Assembly (NCBI GenBank): GCA_050697155.1
Contig: JBOGZD010000066.1
Span: 1 to 16,763, forward strand
Direction of reading: 5' to 3'
DNA length: 16,763 bases
DNA from: JBOGZD01 sp050697155
GTDB taxonomy: Bacteria > Actinomycetota > Thermoleophilia > Solirubrobacterales > 70-9
Position 1 is the first letter of the stretch. Every line of letters begins with the position of its first letter. The position numbers were made by a program, and so were the translations under genes. The notes below the pieces were generated by a model that worked only from the letters and a program-made list of their open reading frames with translations, was not told the DNA's origin and searched no databases. Below are positions 1 to 7,428 of the stretch, piece after piece.

Positions 1-450
1 ACGCTGGCCTACGAGGTGGTCTCCGGGCCGGCCCACGGCCAGCTCTCGGGCCTCGACTCGGCCGCGGGCACGGTCACCTACACCCCGAACGCCGCCTTCA
101 GCGGCCAGGACTCGTTCACCTACCGGGCCACGAACACCGGCGGCGCCTCGAACACCGCCACCGTGACGATCGAGGTCACCCCGCCGCCGCCGCCTGCCTG
201 CAACGACGTCTCGACCACGACCGCATTCGGCACCGCGGTCCAGGTGACGCTTCAGTGCGCCGGCCAGGGAACGCTGGCCTACGAGATCGTCTCCGGCCCG
301 GGTGCGGGCCAGCTCTCGGGCCTCGACCCCGCCGGGGGAACGGTGACCTATACGCCGGGCGCGACCTTCTCGGGCCACGACTCGTTCACCTACCGGGCGA
401 CCAACTCGGGCGGCGCCTCGGCGACCGCCCGGGCGCTGATCACGGTCGAG
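1..450 (+). repeat. 270-bp-period coding tandem repeat
   Basis: The 15 bases at 1-15 recur exactly at 271-285, and the similarity continues for about 180 bp (1-180 versus 271-450). This gives a 270-bp (90-codon) period inside the Ig-like repeat gene. The copies differ mostly at scattered positions, as expected for duplicated domains homogenised by recombination. The array probably continues upstream of the window. Confidence 0.8.
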
Positions 451-780
451 GCGGGGCCCAGCCCAATACCTCTGCAGCCGTTGTCGAGCGACTTCCAACT
501 CGGCAAGGTCAAGCGCAACAAGCGCAAGGGGAACGCCACGATCGCGGTCACGGTCCCGATGTCCGGGACGGTCGAGCTCGCAAAGACCAAGAAGGTCAAG
601 GGAGCCCACGCCGGCGTCGTGCAATCGCTTCAGGTCGAGCTGCCGGTCCGGCCGAGCGCAAAGACGAAGCGGAAGCTTCGCAAGCGGGGCAAGGCGAGGA
701 TCGGCATCCGCGTCACCTACACCCCGGACGGCGGCCAGGCGAACACGAAGCGCAAGCGCGCGCGCCTCGTTCGCCGGTAG
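1..780 (+). CDS. Secreted Ig-like (cadherin/VCBS-type) repeat protein, 3' end
   Basis: The reading frame is open from base 1, so the gene begins upstream and only the last 259 codons are seen. Two near-identical beta-sandwich repeats (about residues 1-60 and 91-150 of the visible part) carry the SGxDSFTYRATN and GTVTYTP motifs typical of bacterial Ig-like/cadherin-like adhesion repeats. A PPPPP linker and a cysteine pair (PAC...LQC) lie between the repeats, which suggests an extracytoplasmic disulfide. The last ~100 residues form a different, Lys/Arg-rich domain ending in KRKRARLVRR; similar basic C-terminal domains are familiar from Solirubrobacterales exported proteins (established knowledge, not checked). 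No LPXTG sorting motif or terminal membrane helix is visible. The role is probably a surface or secreted structural/adhesive protein; ligand unknown. The ZIP gene follows 37 nt downstream on the same strand. Confidence 0.75.
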   Translation, partial: TLAYEVVSGPAHGQLSGLDSAAGTVTYTPNAAFSGQDSFTYRATNTGGASNTATVTIEVTPPPPPACNDVSTTTAFGTAVQVTLQCAGQGTLAYEIVSGPGAGQLSGLDPAGGTVTYTPGATFSGHDSFTYRATNSGGASATARALITVEAGPSPIPLQPLSSDFQLGKVKRNKRKGNATIAVTVPMSGTVELAKTKKVKGAHAGVVQSLQVELPVRPSAKTKRKLRKRGKARIGIRVTYTPDGGQANTKRKRARLVRR

Positions 781-817
781 TTCGACTGTTCGCGGGGGCG
801 AGTACTGGAGCTTTCGG

Positions 818-1612
818 GTGGAGCTGATCGAGGTCAAGGCGGCCGCGCTGGTGGTCCTGCTCGGGCTCGCCTACGCGGGCGGCGTCCTGCCGCTGCGAGT
901 CAGCAAGTCGCCGCGCGCCGACGTCCTGTTCTCGCTCAGCAACGCGTTCGCCGGCGGACTGTTCCTCGCCGTCGGGTTGATCCACATGCTCGGCGATGCG
1001 GGCGTGGGGCTCGACGCCGCCGAGATCGGAACCGACTACCCGGTCGAGCTGCTGCTCGCCACCGGCGGCTTCCTCGCCGTCCTGCTGCTGGAGGCGGTAG
1101 TCGGCGGGCGGGTCCGCGCCAGCCTCGGCGACGCCTACCAGCCCGGCAAGGCCACGAGCCAGGCGGGGCTGCGGGCGCGGCTGCTGGCGGTGATCCTCTC
1201 GGTCCATTCGCTGATCGCGGGGATCGCGATCGGCGCCGAGATCACGGTCGCGGCGACGGTGGCGATCCTGATCGCCCTCGTCTCCCACAAGGGCCCGGAG
1301 GGCTACGCGCTCGGGATCAGCCTCTACGAGGCCGGCCGTAACCGCTCCCAACTCATCAGGACGGTGATGGCCTACGCGGCGATGACCCCGATCGGCATCG
1401 TCATCGGCTCGGTGCTCTCCGAGGCCCTCAGCGGCCAGGCGGACCTGATCTTCGAGAGCGTCTTCGACGCGCTGGCCGCCGGCACCTTCACCTACCTCGC
1501 CACCTTCGGCGTGCTCAAGGAGGAGTTCTCGGCGCCGGAGATGCTCGGCCGCAAGTACCTGTGCGCGGTCGCCGGCGCCGCGCTGATCGCGGTGATCACC
1601 ATCTGGGCCTAG
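818..1612 (+). CDS. ZIP family divalent metal transporter
   Basis: 264-residue polytopic membrane protein of the ZIP (Zrt/Irt-like) family, expected to move zinc, iron or related divalent cations across the cytoplasmic membrane. About eight hydrophobic segments are visible. TM4 carries HSLIAGIAIGAE (H130, S131, E141) and TM5 carries HKGPEGYALG (H157, K158, E161), the two half-sites of the ZIP metal-binding centre; H56 lies in TM2. The TM3-TM4 loop has no His-rich stretch. The GTG start is chosen because a GGAG Shine-Dalgarno (807-810) sits 7 nt upstream. The gene is 37 nt after the repeat-protein stop, so read-through is possible. It converges on the nuo operon across a 55-bp gap (1613-1667) with no clear terminator; only a CCGCGCGCGG palindrome without a T-tract is seen there. 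The ion specificity cannot be read from sequence. Confidence 0.88.
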   Translation: MELIEVKAAALVVLLGLAYAGGVLPLRVSKSPRADVLFSLSNAFAGGLFLAVGLIHMLGDAGVGLDAAEIGTDYPVELLLATGGFLAVLLLEAVVGGRVRASLGDAYQPGKATSQAGLRARLLAVILSVHSLIAGIAIGAEITVAATVAILIALVSHKGPEGYALGISLYEAGRNRSQLIRTVMAYAAMTPIGIVIGSVLSEALSGQADLIFESVFDALAAGTFTYLATFGVLKEEFSAPEMLGRKYLCAVAGAALIAVITIWA

Positions 1613-1667
1613 GGGCCACCACTGACCCCGACGACCGCGCGCGGGCGGCGGGGGCGCGACACCGGAG

Positions 1668-2069
1668 CTACTCCTGCTCGACCCCCGCGTCTTTGAGGGC
1701 GTCCTCCTGTTGCGAGTACGCCTTCGCGTAGACCGCCTTGCCGTCGGCGACCTTCCACACCCAGCCCATCGGCACGTCGACGTCGACGCCGCTCGCCCTG
1801 CCGCATCCCTTGAGGCGTCCGAGCGCCGCGATCCCCTCATCGCCCTCGCGAAACTCCTCGAGCTCCATCTCGACGGACTCCCAGTCCTCGAACAGGTCGT
1901 CCATCATCTCGCGGATCCCTTCATGGCCGTGGTATCCGCGCCCCTCGAGCTGGGCTCGCATGGGATAGACGTCGCCGTCGGGGTGGGTGAGGGCGACCAT
2001 CGCCTCGGCGTCGCGGGCGTTGAACGCCTCGAACATCCCCCGGATCACGGCAATGTCATCGCCGGACAC
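1668..2069 (-). CDS. NTF2-like / SnoaL-like small protein at the end of the nuo operon
   Basis: 133 residues with the NTF2-like (ketosteroid isomerase/SnoaL) cone-fold pattern: an N-terminal helix (VIRGMFEAFNARDAEAM), a pocket region with GYHGHEGIREMMDD, and a C-terminal sheet (GWVWKVADGKAVYAKAYS). The usual C-terminal signature of these actinobacterial proteins, acidic residue-ALKDAG, is present. The family includes isomerases, cyclases, dehydratases and non-catalytic ligand binders, so no reaction is assigned. The frame is open much further upstream, but that stretch is antisense/out-of-frame nuoI sequence. The GTG at 2069 is chosen because it lies 2 nt after the nuoI stop, behind a GAGGGGGAG Shine-Dalgarno inside the end of nuoI. 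This implies translational coupling to complex I genes. It is the last gene of the operon. Confidence 0.75.
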   Translation of the reverse strand: MSGDDIAVIRGMFEAFNARDAEAMVALTHPDGDVYPMRAQLEGRGYHGHEGIREMMDDLFEDWESVEMELEEFREGDEGIAALGRLKGCGRASGVDVDVPMGWVWKVADGKAVYAKAYSQQEDALKDAGVEQE

Positions 2070-2071
2070 CG

Positions 2072-2620
2072 CTACTCCCCCTCGCGGCGAAGGGGCGTGC
2101 GCTCGACCGACTCGGCGAGCAGCATCTCCTTGGTGAAGATCAGGTCGCGGCGGTTGTAGTCGGCGATCTCGTACTCGTGGCCCATCGTGATCGCGTCGAA
2201 CGGGCAGGCGACCTCGCAGTAGCCGCAGAAGATGCAGCGCGACATGTTGATCTCGTACACGGCCGCATAGCGCTCGCCCGCCGAGACCCGGTCGGTCGGG
2301 TCGTTCTCGGCGGCGACGACGCGGATGCAATCGGCCGGGCAGGCGGCGACGCAGAGCGAGCAGCCGACGCACTTCTCGAGCCCCGTGTCCTCGAACCGGT
2401 GCAGCTTGTGACGGCCGCGAAACCGCGGATAGACCGGCGTCTTCTCCTCCGGGTACTGGATCGTCATCGGCCCCTCGACCAGCCGCGCGAAGGTGGTCTT
2501 CAGCCCGCGCAGGGTCTCGCCGAAGGCCCGGTAGGCACCCTTGACCCCGCCCGGCTCCGGCCCGCGCTGGACGGCGACGACCTCGTCGGCGTTCTCGAGG
2601 TATGGGAACTCCTCCGCCAT
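2072..2620 (-). CDS. nuoI: NADH-quinone oxidoreductase subunit I (NuoI)
   Basis: 182-residue peripheral-arm subunit that carries two [4Fe-4S] clusters (N6a and N6b) and passes electrons from NuoG towards NuoB at the membrane interface. Two complete ferredoxin motifs are seen: C84, C87, C90, C94 (CVGCSLCVAACP) and C129, C132, C135, C139 (CIFCGYCEVACP). The length equals that of the classical bacterial subunit. The ATG start has a modest AGG-type ribosome-binding site 8 nt upstream. It is separated from nuoH by 36 bp containing a heptamer array, unlike the 4-nt overlaps elsewhere in the operon. It is followed after 2 nt by the NTF2-like gene. Confidence 0.97.
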   Translation of the reverse strand: MAEEFPYLENADEVVAVQRGPEPGGVKGAYRAFGETLRGLKTTFARLVEGPMTIQYPEEKTPVYPRFRGRHKLHRFEDTGLEKCVGCSLCVAACPADCIRVVAAENDPTDRVSAGERYAAVYEINMSRCIFCGYCEVACPFDAITMGHEYEIADYNRRDLIFTKEMLLAESVERTPLRREGE

Positions 2621-2624
2621 CAGC

Positions 2625-2660
2625 TCAACCTGCTGGCGACTGGCGACTGGCGACTCTCAC
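2625..2660 (-). CDS. Putative 11-codon bridging mini-ORF between nuoH and nuoI
   Basis: A GTG overlaps the nuoH stop (GTGA) and opens an 11-residue frame, MRVASRQSPAG, that runs through the heptamer array and stops 4 nt before the nuoI ATG. A GGTGG stretch at the end of nuoH could serve as its ribosome-binding site. It could keep ribosomes moving from nuoH to nuoI, or be a by-product of repeat insertion at an old overlap. No function of the peptide is claimed. Deleting one heptamer would fuse this start in frame to nuoI without a stop. Confidence 0.3.
   Translation of the reverse strand: MRVASRQSPAG
2634..2654 (+). repeat. Three tandem TGGCGAC heptamers at the nuoH/nuoI junction
   Basis: Perfect copies at 2634-2640, 2641-2647 and 2648-2654. 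The operon mRNA reads them as GUCGCCA. The array starts 2-3 nt after the nuoH stop codon and ends just before the nuoI ribosome-binding region. Confidence 0.9.
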
Positions 2661-3655
2661 AGCACCACCACCAGGATCGCGGTCACCAGCACGTTCAGGG
2701 TGGCGAGCGGCAGCAGCACCTTCCAGCCCAGCGACATCAGCTGGTCGTACCGTAGCCGCGGGAGCGTTGCCCGCACCCAGATGAAGACCAGGATCAGCGC
2801 CATGATCTTCGCCAGCATCCAGATCGGGTCGAGCCAGCCCGGGCCGGGGCCCATCCAGCCGCCGAGGAAGAACGCGACCGCGATCCCCGAGACCACGAAC
2901 ATCTCCAGGTACTCGGCCAGTAGGAAGGAGCCGAACCGGGTCCCGCCGTACTCGGTCTGGTAGCCCTGGACCAGCTCGGCGTCGGCCTCCGGGAGGTCGA
3001 ACGGCGCCCGGTTGGTCTCCGCAAAGCCGGCGACCATGAAGATCAGGAACCCGACGAGCTGCGGGACGACGTACCAGACCGCGTCCTGGGCCTCGACGAT
3101 CGAGACCAGCGACAGCGAGCCGGCCATCATGATCGCGCCCAGCAGCGACAGCGCCATCGCGATCTCGTAGGAGATCAGCTGCGCGGCGGATCGCATCGCC
3201 CCGAGGAAGCTGTACTTCGACCCCGACGACCAACCCGCCAGCAGCAGGCCGTAGAAGGCGATCGAGCTGAAGGCGAAGAAGTAGAGCACGCCGATCGAGA
3301 CATCGACGCCGTAGAAGCCGACCCCATCCTTCACGTTTCCGAACGGGATGATCGCCAGGGTGGCGATGGCGGAGAAGATCACCAGCGCCGGGGCGATCGC
3401 GAACAGCGCCGGGACGGCGGCCGTGGGCCGGAAGAACTGCTTGCCGGCGAGCTTGATGATGTCGGCGAGCGGCTGGAGCAGCCCCACTGGGCCGACCCGG
3501 TTGGGGCCATAGCGATGCTGAAAGCGCCCGATCAGCTTGCGCTCGACCACGGTCAGCACCGGAACGATCCCGAACACGACGAGGAAGATCACGATCGACT
3601 TGACGACCAGGATCCAGGTCGCCTCGGCGAAGCCGACGTCGGCGACCGGGATCAC
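2657..3655 (-). CDS. nuoH: NADH-quinone oxidoreductase subunit H (NuoH)
   Basis: 332-residue integral membrane subunit that forms the heel of complex I and much of the quinone chamber, joining the peripheral arm to the proton-pumping arm. It has about eight hydrophobic helices. Two family signatures are intact: RYGPNRVGPVGLLQPLAD (about 48-65) and AETNRAPFDLPEADAELV (about 212-229), which contains the acidic residues on the quinone-facing loop. The GTG start overlaps the nuoG stop by 4 nt (GTGA), so translation is coupled. It is one of only two membrane subunits (with NuoA) encoded in this cluster. Confidence 0.97.
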   Translation of the reverse strand: MIPVADVGFAEATWILVVKSIVIFLVVFGIVPVLTVVERKLIGRFQHRYGPNRVGPVGLLQPLADIIKLAGKQFFRPTAAVPALFAIAPALVIFSAIATLAIIPFGNVKDGVGFYGVDVSIGVLYFFAFSSIAFYGLLLAGWSSGSKYSFLGAMRSAAQLISYEIAMALSLLGAIMMAGSLSLVSIVEAQDAVWYVVPQLVGFLIFMVAGFAETNRAPFDLPEADAELVQGYQTEYGGTRFGSFLLAEYLEMFVVSGIAVAFFLGGWMGPGPGWLDPIWMLAKIMALILVFIWVRATLPRLRYDQLMSLGWKVLLPLATLNVLVTAILVVVL

Positions 3656-6063
3656 GCCTCGTCCTCCACCTTCGTCACCTCGACCGTCTCCGCGCCGGCA
3701 AGCGCGGTGGCGTTGTCGGCTGCGGTGCCCTCGATCAGGAACGCCGACCCGGGGCTCACCCGCTCCCTGAGCGCCGCCCGCGCCCGCAGGCTCGTCCCGT
3801 TCGACCGCACCTCGACCGGATCGCCGTCGGCGATCCCAAGCCTTTCGGCGTCGGCGGTCGAGAGCTCGAGGCGCTGTGAGGGGACGAGGAACCGGAGCGC
3901 CGGGTTTCGCTCGGTGACCTCGCCGGCCCAGAGGTCGCGGTAGGTGCCCAGTCGCAGGCCATCACCGCCCGCTCTCCCGCCGGCGGGCGGCGAGGAGGGA
4001 GCCCCGCCTGCCGACCAGGCCGCGGCGGCGCCCCTCTCCTGCCACCGAACCCCACCACCACCGATCTCCTCATGCGTAAGCCCCGCGTAGATCGGCACGT
4101 CCCCAGCGATCGCCGCCAGCGCCTCCGGCGCCGAGTCGATCCCCGTCTCGTCACCGAGCCGAGCGGCCAGCTCGGCCAGCACCTGCCACACCGGCCGCAC
4201 CTCGGTGGGATGGGGGACGACCGGCCGCAGCCGCTGGAGGCGGCCGTCGGGGTGGGTGACGGTGCCCTCCTTCTCGGCGTAGGCCTCGGCGGGAAGGACG
4301 ATGTCGGCCGCGCTCGCGGTGGCGTCCTCGAACATCGAGACAGCGATCACCGAGCGCGCTTGGTGCAGCGCCTCCGCCCAGCCCGGGCCTCCGGGCATGT
4401 CGCGGACCGGGTCGCAGTTGACCAGCAGCACCGCTTCGAGCTCGCCGGCGGCGAGCGCATCTCGGATCGCCTCGGGGTCACCCCCGGCACAGCCGACCTC
4501 GCGCAGGCCGCGCCCGTTGGCGCCGTCGGGGACGCCGATCAGGCCCGCGCCGTCGGCCCCCAGCTCGAGGCCCTCGGCGCATGTGAGCAGCGCCGCGAGC
4601 GCGTCGGGGCCACCCGTCCCGCGGCCGATCCGCTCGCCCCAGACGATCACCGAGCGTCCGTGGCGAAGCTCACCGCCGATCCGCTCGGCCCCCTCCCGGT
4701 ATCCGGCCGCGCGCTGGTCGCCGGGGGCCGCGGACTCCCCGCCCCAGGCGTCGAGCTGGCCGCCGAGCGCGGTCAGGAACGCCGCCGCGTCGCCGGGCGC
4801 GTAGCGGGCGGTCTCCTCGGCGCCGCCGTCGAGGCCGGTCGGGCGCTCGGAGGCGACCACCACCCGGGCGCCGCGACGGATCGCCTTGCGGATCCGCAGC
4901 TCGAGGATCGGCATCGCGTGCAGCGGGTCGCAGCCGACGACGAGGATCGAGTCCGCCCGGTCGAGATCGGCGACAGCGGCGCCGAGCGCGGGACGCGAGA
5001 GCGCGGCCGCGCCCGCGGGATCGAGGGCGACCCCGTCGCCGGCCACCCGGTCGCTGCCGAGCGCGCGGCGGGCCATCCGCTGCGCCAGGTAGCCCTCCTC
5101 GTTCGAGCTCTGGCCGCCGACGATCACCGCGGCCCGCTCGCCCGCCGCCTCCAGCCGGTCGGCGGCGCCGGCGAGCGCGCTCTCCCAGTCGGCCCGGTTG
5201 CCGCCCACCCGCGGCGTGTCGATGCGCTCCGTCGAGGCGATCATCTGAAAGCCGAACCGCCCCTTGTCGCAGAGCCACCCGTCGTCGACGTCGGGGTTGT
5301 CGCGGGCGAGCACCCGCTGCACGCGCTCGTCGCGCACGGTGTGCTTGACGTTGCACTGCGACGGGCACAGCGTGCAGATCGAGCCCGCGTCCTCGTTTTC
5401 CCAGGGCCGGGCGCGGAAGCGGTAGGCCTCGGAGGTGAGCGCCCCCACCGGGCACAGCTCGATGATGTTGCCGTGAAAGGGGGCGATGTAGGGGCGGTCG
5501 TCGAAGGTGCCGACGTAGCTCGCCGCCCCGCGCTCGAGCAGCTGGAGCTGCTCGTCCTCCGAGACCTCCTGGCTGAAGCGAACGCAGCGGTAGCAGAGGA
5601 TGCAGCGCTCGCGGTCGATCCGCACCAGCGGCGACAGCGGCACCGGCTTGCGAAAGTGGCGCTTGGGGTCGGTGAAGCGGCTGCGCCCCGGGCCCCAGCC
5701 CATCGCGATGTCCTGCAGCGGGCACTCGCCGCCCTTGTCGCAGACCGGGCAATCGAGCGGGTGGTTGACGAGCAGGAACTCGACCACCGCGTTCTGGGCC
5801 TCGACCACCCGGTCGGTGCGGGTGTAGACGACCATCCCGTCGCGGACCGGGGTCGAGCAGGCGGTCTGGAGCTTCGGGATCCCCTCGATCTCGACCAGGC
5901 ACATCCGGCATGCGCCGACCGGCTCGCCGAGCTTCGGCTCGTAGCAGAACACCGGGATCTCGATGTCGCCGCCCTTCGCGGCGTCGACCAGCATCGCGCC
6001 GTCTGAGGCGACCACCTCGACTCCGTCGACGACCAGGGTGACCGGCTGTCGCTCGGCGTTCAA
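3652..6063 (-). CDS. nuoG: NADH-quinone oxidoreductase subunit G (NuoG)
   Basis: 803-residue iron-sulfur subunit relaying electrons from NuoF to NuoI. The [2Fe-2S] ligands are C40, C52, C55 and C69. The N5-type [4Fe-4S] site has H101, C105, C108 and C114. The N4 site has C154, C157, C160 and C204. A fourth set, C230, C233, C237 and C265, matches the off-pathway N7 cluster kept in only some bacteria. Residues from about 225 on form a molybdopterin-oxidoreductase-like domain, with a dinucleotide-binding-like domain at about 690-803. In complex I this fold is a relic without cofactor. A Gly/Ala/Pro-rich linker around 3960-4020 separates the last two parts. The frame is open far upstream through antisense nuoF. 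The TTG at 6063 is chosen because it overlaps the nuoF stop (TTGA) and gives a ~39-residue lead to C40; no good Shine-Dalgarno is seen, so coupling is likely. Confidence 0.95.
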   Translation of the reverse strand: MNAERQPVTLVVDGVEVVASDGAMLVDAAKGGDIEIPVFCYEPKLGEPVGACRMCLVEIEGIPKLQTACSTPVRDGMVVYTRTDRVVEAQNAVVEFLLVNHPLDCPVCDKGGECPLQDIAMGWGPGRSRFTDPKRHFRKPVPLSPLVRIDRERCILCYRCVRFSQEVSEDEQLQLLERGAASYVGTFDDRPYIAPFHGNIIELCPVGALTSEAYRFRARPWENEDAGSICTLCPSQCNVKHTVRDERVQRVLARDNPDVDDGWLCDKGRFGFQMIASTERIDTPRVGGNRADWESALAGAADRLEAAGERAAVIVGGQSSNEEGYLAQRMARRALGSDRVAGDGVALDPAGAAALSRPALGAAVADLDRADSILVVGCDPLHAMPILELRIRKAIRRGARVVVASERPTGLDGGAEETARYAPGDAAAFLTALGGQLDAWGGESAAPGDQRAAGYREGAERIGGELRHGRSVIVWGERIGRGTGGPDALAALLTCAEGLELGADGAGLIGVPDGANGRGLREVGCAGGDPEAIRDALAAGELEAVLLVNCDPVRDMPGGPGWAEALHQARSVIAVSMFEDATASAADIVLPAEAYAEKEGTVTHPDGRLQRLRPVVPHPTEVRPVWQVLAELAARLGDETGIDSAPEALAAIAGDVPIYAGLTHEEIGGGGVRWQERGAAAAWSAGGAPSSPPAGGRAGGDGLRLGTYRDLWAGEVTERNPALRFLVPSQRLELSTADAERLGIADGDPVEVRSNGTSLRARAALRERVSPGSAFLIEGTAADNATALAGAETVEVTKVEDEA

Positions 6064-7379
6064 GCGGCCGCCCAGGTCGTCTGCGGCTCGTCGACGGGCG
6101 AGGCGTCGAGCTCGCCGGGTTGGGTCTGGCGGGCGCGCTCGATCGCGTCCTCGAACTCCGAGCGGAAGCGGCGCACCATGCTCCCCACCGGCATCGCCAT
6201 CGAGTCGCCGAGCACGCAGAGACAGTTGCCGATGATGTTCTCCTGCACCGAGGCGATGATGTCGAGGTCCATCGGGGTCGCCTCGCCGCGGGTGACCCGC
6301 TCGAGCATCTTCACGGTCCAGTTGGTGCCCTCGCGACAGGGGGTGCACTTGCCGCAGGACTCGTGGTGGTAGAAGCGCGCGGTGCGGAGGGCGAGCTCGG
6401 GGATCGAGACGATGTCGTCGGCGACGATGATCGACCCTGAGCCGAGCATCGAGCCGGCCTCGGCGAGCGCCTCGAAGGTGTAGGGCAGGTCCAGCTCGGC
6501 CTCGCCCAGCACGGGGGCGGAGGAGCCCCCGGGAAACCAGGCCTTCACCCGCCGGCCGCCGGAAGGCCCTCCGGCGAGGTCGAAGACGATCTCGCGCGCC
6601 GGGATGCCGAGCTCGATCTCGTAATTGCCCGGTCGCTGGACGCAGCCCGAGACCGAGACCACCTTGGTCCCGGTCGACTCCTCCGAGCCGAAGCGCTTGT
6701 ACCACTCGGCGCCGTGATTGACGATGTGGGGCAGGTTGGAGAGCGTCTCGACGTTGTTGATCAGCGTCGGCCCGCCGTAGAGGCCCTGGATCGCGGGAAA
6801 CGGCGGCTTCAGCCGCGGGTTGCCGCGCTTGCCCTCGAGGGCGTCGAGCAGCGCCGTCTCCTCCCCGCAGATGTAGGCCCCGGCGCCGCGGTGGACGACC
6901 AGCTCGACCCGGGAGCCGCTGCCGAGGAGGTTCGCGCCGAGGAAGCCCGCCTCGTAGGCCTCGGCGACGGCGCGGTCGAGGATGTCTGCCACCTCCCAGT
7001 ACTCGCCGCGGATGAAGATGAACGCGTGGGTCGCGCCGACCGCGAACGCGGCGATCGCGCAGCCCTCGATCAGCTGGTGCGGGTTCTTGGTCATCAGCTC
7101 GCGGTCCTTGAACGCTCCCGGCTCGGACTCGTCGGCGTTGCAGCAGAGGTACTTCTCCATCTCGCCCCGGGGGAGGAAGCTGCCCTTCTTGCCCATCGAG
7201 AACCCGGCGCCGCCCCGCCCGCGCAGCCCCGACTCCTCGAATGCCCAGATCAGGTCCTCGGGCTCGAGCTCGCGCAGCGCCCGGTCAAGCGCCGTGTAGC
7301 CGCCGTGGCTGCGGTAGGTGTCGATCGAGGCCAGCCCGGGCTCGTCGATGCGGCGAAAGAGGAGGCGGGTCTCAGGCAT
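6060..7379 (-). CDS. nuoF: NADH-quinone oxidoreductase subunit F (NuoF), NADH/FMN-binding
   Basis: 439-residue subunit where NADH is oxidised by FMN and electrons enter complex I. Visible sites are the Gly-rich nucleotide loop GLRGRGGAGF (51-60) with the following Lys pair, NADESEPGAFKDRELM (81-96), GAGAYICGEETALLDALEG (165-183), and the N3 [4Fe-4S] ligands C342, C345, C348 (ESCGKCTPCREG) with C388 (or C386) as fourth ligand. The length matches the family. The ATG at 7379 has no Shine-Dalgarno of its own: the preceding bases are a degenerate heptamer array. A mini-ORF with a strong GGAGG site ends 8 nt inside this gene, so reinitiation or coupling probably drives translation. The stop overlaps the nuoG TTG. 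Confidence 0.97.
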   Translation of the reverse strand: MPETRLLFRRIDEPGLASIDTYRSHGGYTALDRALRELEPEDLIWAFEESGLRGRGGAGFSMGKKGSFLPRGEMEKYLCCNADESEPGAFKDRELMTKNPHQLIEGCAIAAFAVGATHAFIFIRGEYWEVADILDRAVAEAYEAGFLGANLLGSGSRVELVVHRGAGAYICGEETALLDALEGKRGNPRLKPPFPAIQGLYGGPTLINNVETLSNLPHIVNHGAEWYKRFGSEESTGTKVVSVSGCVQRPGNYEIELGIPAREIVFDLAGGPSGGRRVKAWFPGGSSAPVLGEAELDLPYTFEALAEAGSMLGSGSIIVADDIVSIPELALRTARFYHHESCGKCTPCREGTNWTVKMLERVTRGEATPMDLDIIASVQENIIGNCLCVLGDSMAMPVGSMVRRFRSEFEDAIERARQTQPGELDASPVDEPQTTWAAA

Positions 7380-7428
7380 CGGAAGTCGCCAGTCGCGAGT
7401 CGCCCGTCGCCGGTTCGCGTTCGGTCAT
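7372..7428 (-). CDS. Putative 18-codon bridging mini-ORF between nuoE and nuoF
   Basis: An ATG overlaps the nuoE stop (ATGA) and lies 7 nt after a GGAGG Shine-Dalgarno within the nuoE 3' end, the best such site near the junction. The frame, MTEREPATGDSRLATSDA, reads through four degenerate heptamers and stops 8 nt inside nuoF. nuoF itself lacks a ribosome-binding site, so translation of this ORF followed by reinitiation at the nearby nuoF ATG is a reasonable model. The offset between the two ATGs is 49 nt. Removing one heptamer makes it 42 and would fuse the ORF in frame to NuoF with no stop. Confidence 0.4.
   Translation of the reverse strand: MTEREPATGDSRLATSDA
7385..7412 (+). repeat. Four degenerate tandem GTCGCCN heptamers at the nuoE/nuoF junction
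   Basis: Units are GTCGCCA (7385-7391), GTCGCGA (7392-7398), GTCGCCC (7399-7405) and GTCGCCG (7406-7412). Orientation is opposite to the D/E and H/I arrays, so the mRNA reads NNGCGAC here and GUCGCCA there. Confidence 0.8.

Noticed and set aside
1613..1667. Bidirectional terminator between the ZIP and NTF2-like genes
   Set aside because: Only short GC palindromes (for example CCGCGCGCGG at 1635-1644) and no T-run on either strand.
713..1840. 375-codon minus ORF across the ZIP gene
   Set aside because: Antisense shadow of the transporter; composition unlike any protein family and it crosses two real gene ends.
3976..3987. CCCGCCGGCGGG palindrome inside nuoG
   Set aside because: It lies in a Gly/Pro-coding linker where such palindromes arise from codon choice; no junction or start nearby.
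4072..6006. 644-codon + strand ORF antisense to nuoG
   Set aside because: It is the mirror of nuoG codon bias in a GC-rich genome; the translation is Arg/Ala/Gly-rich with no domain, and nuoG on the other strand has all its cluster ligands.
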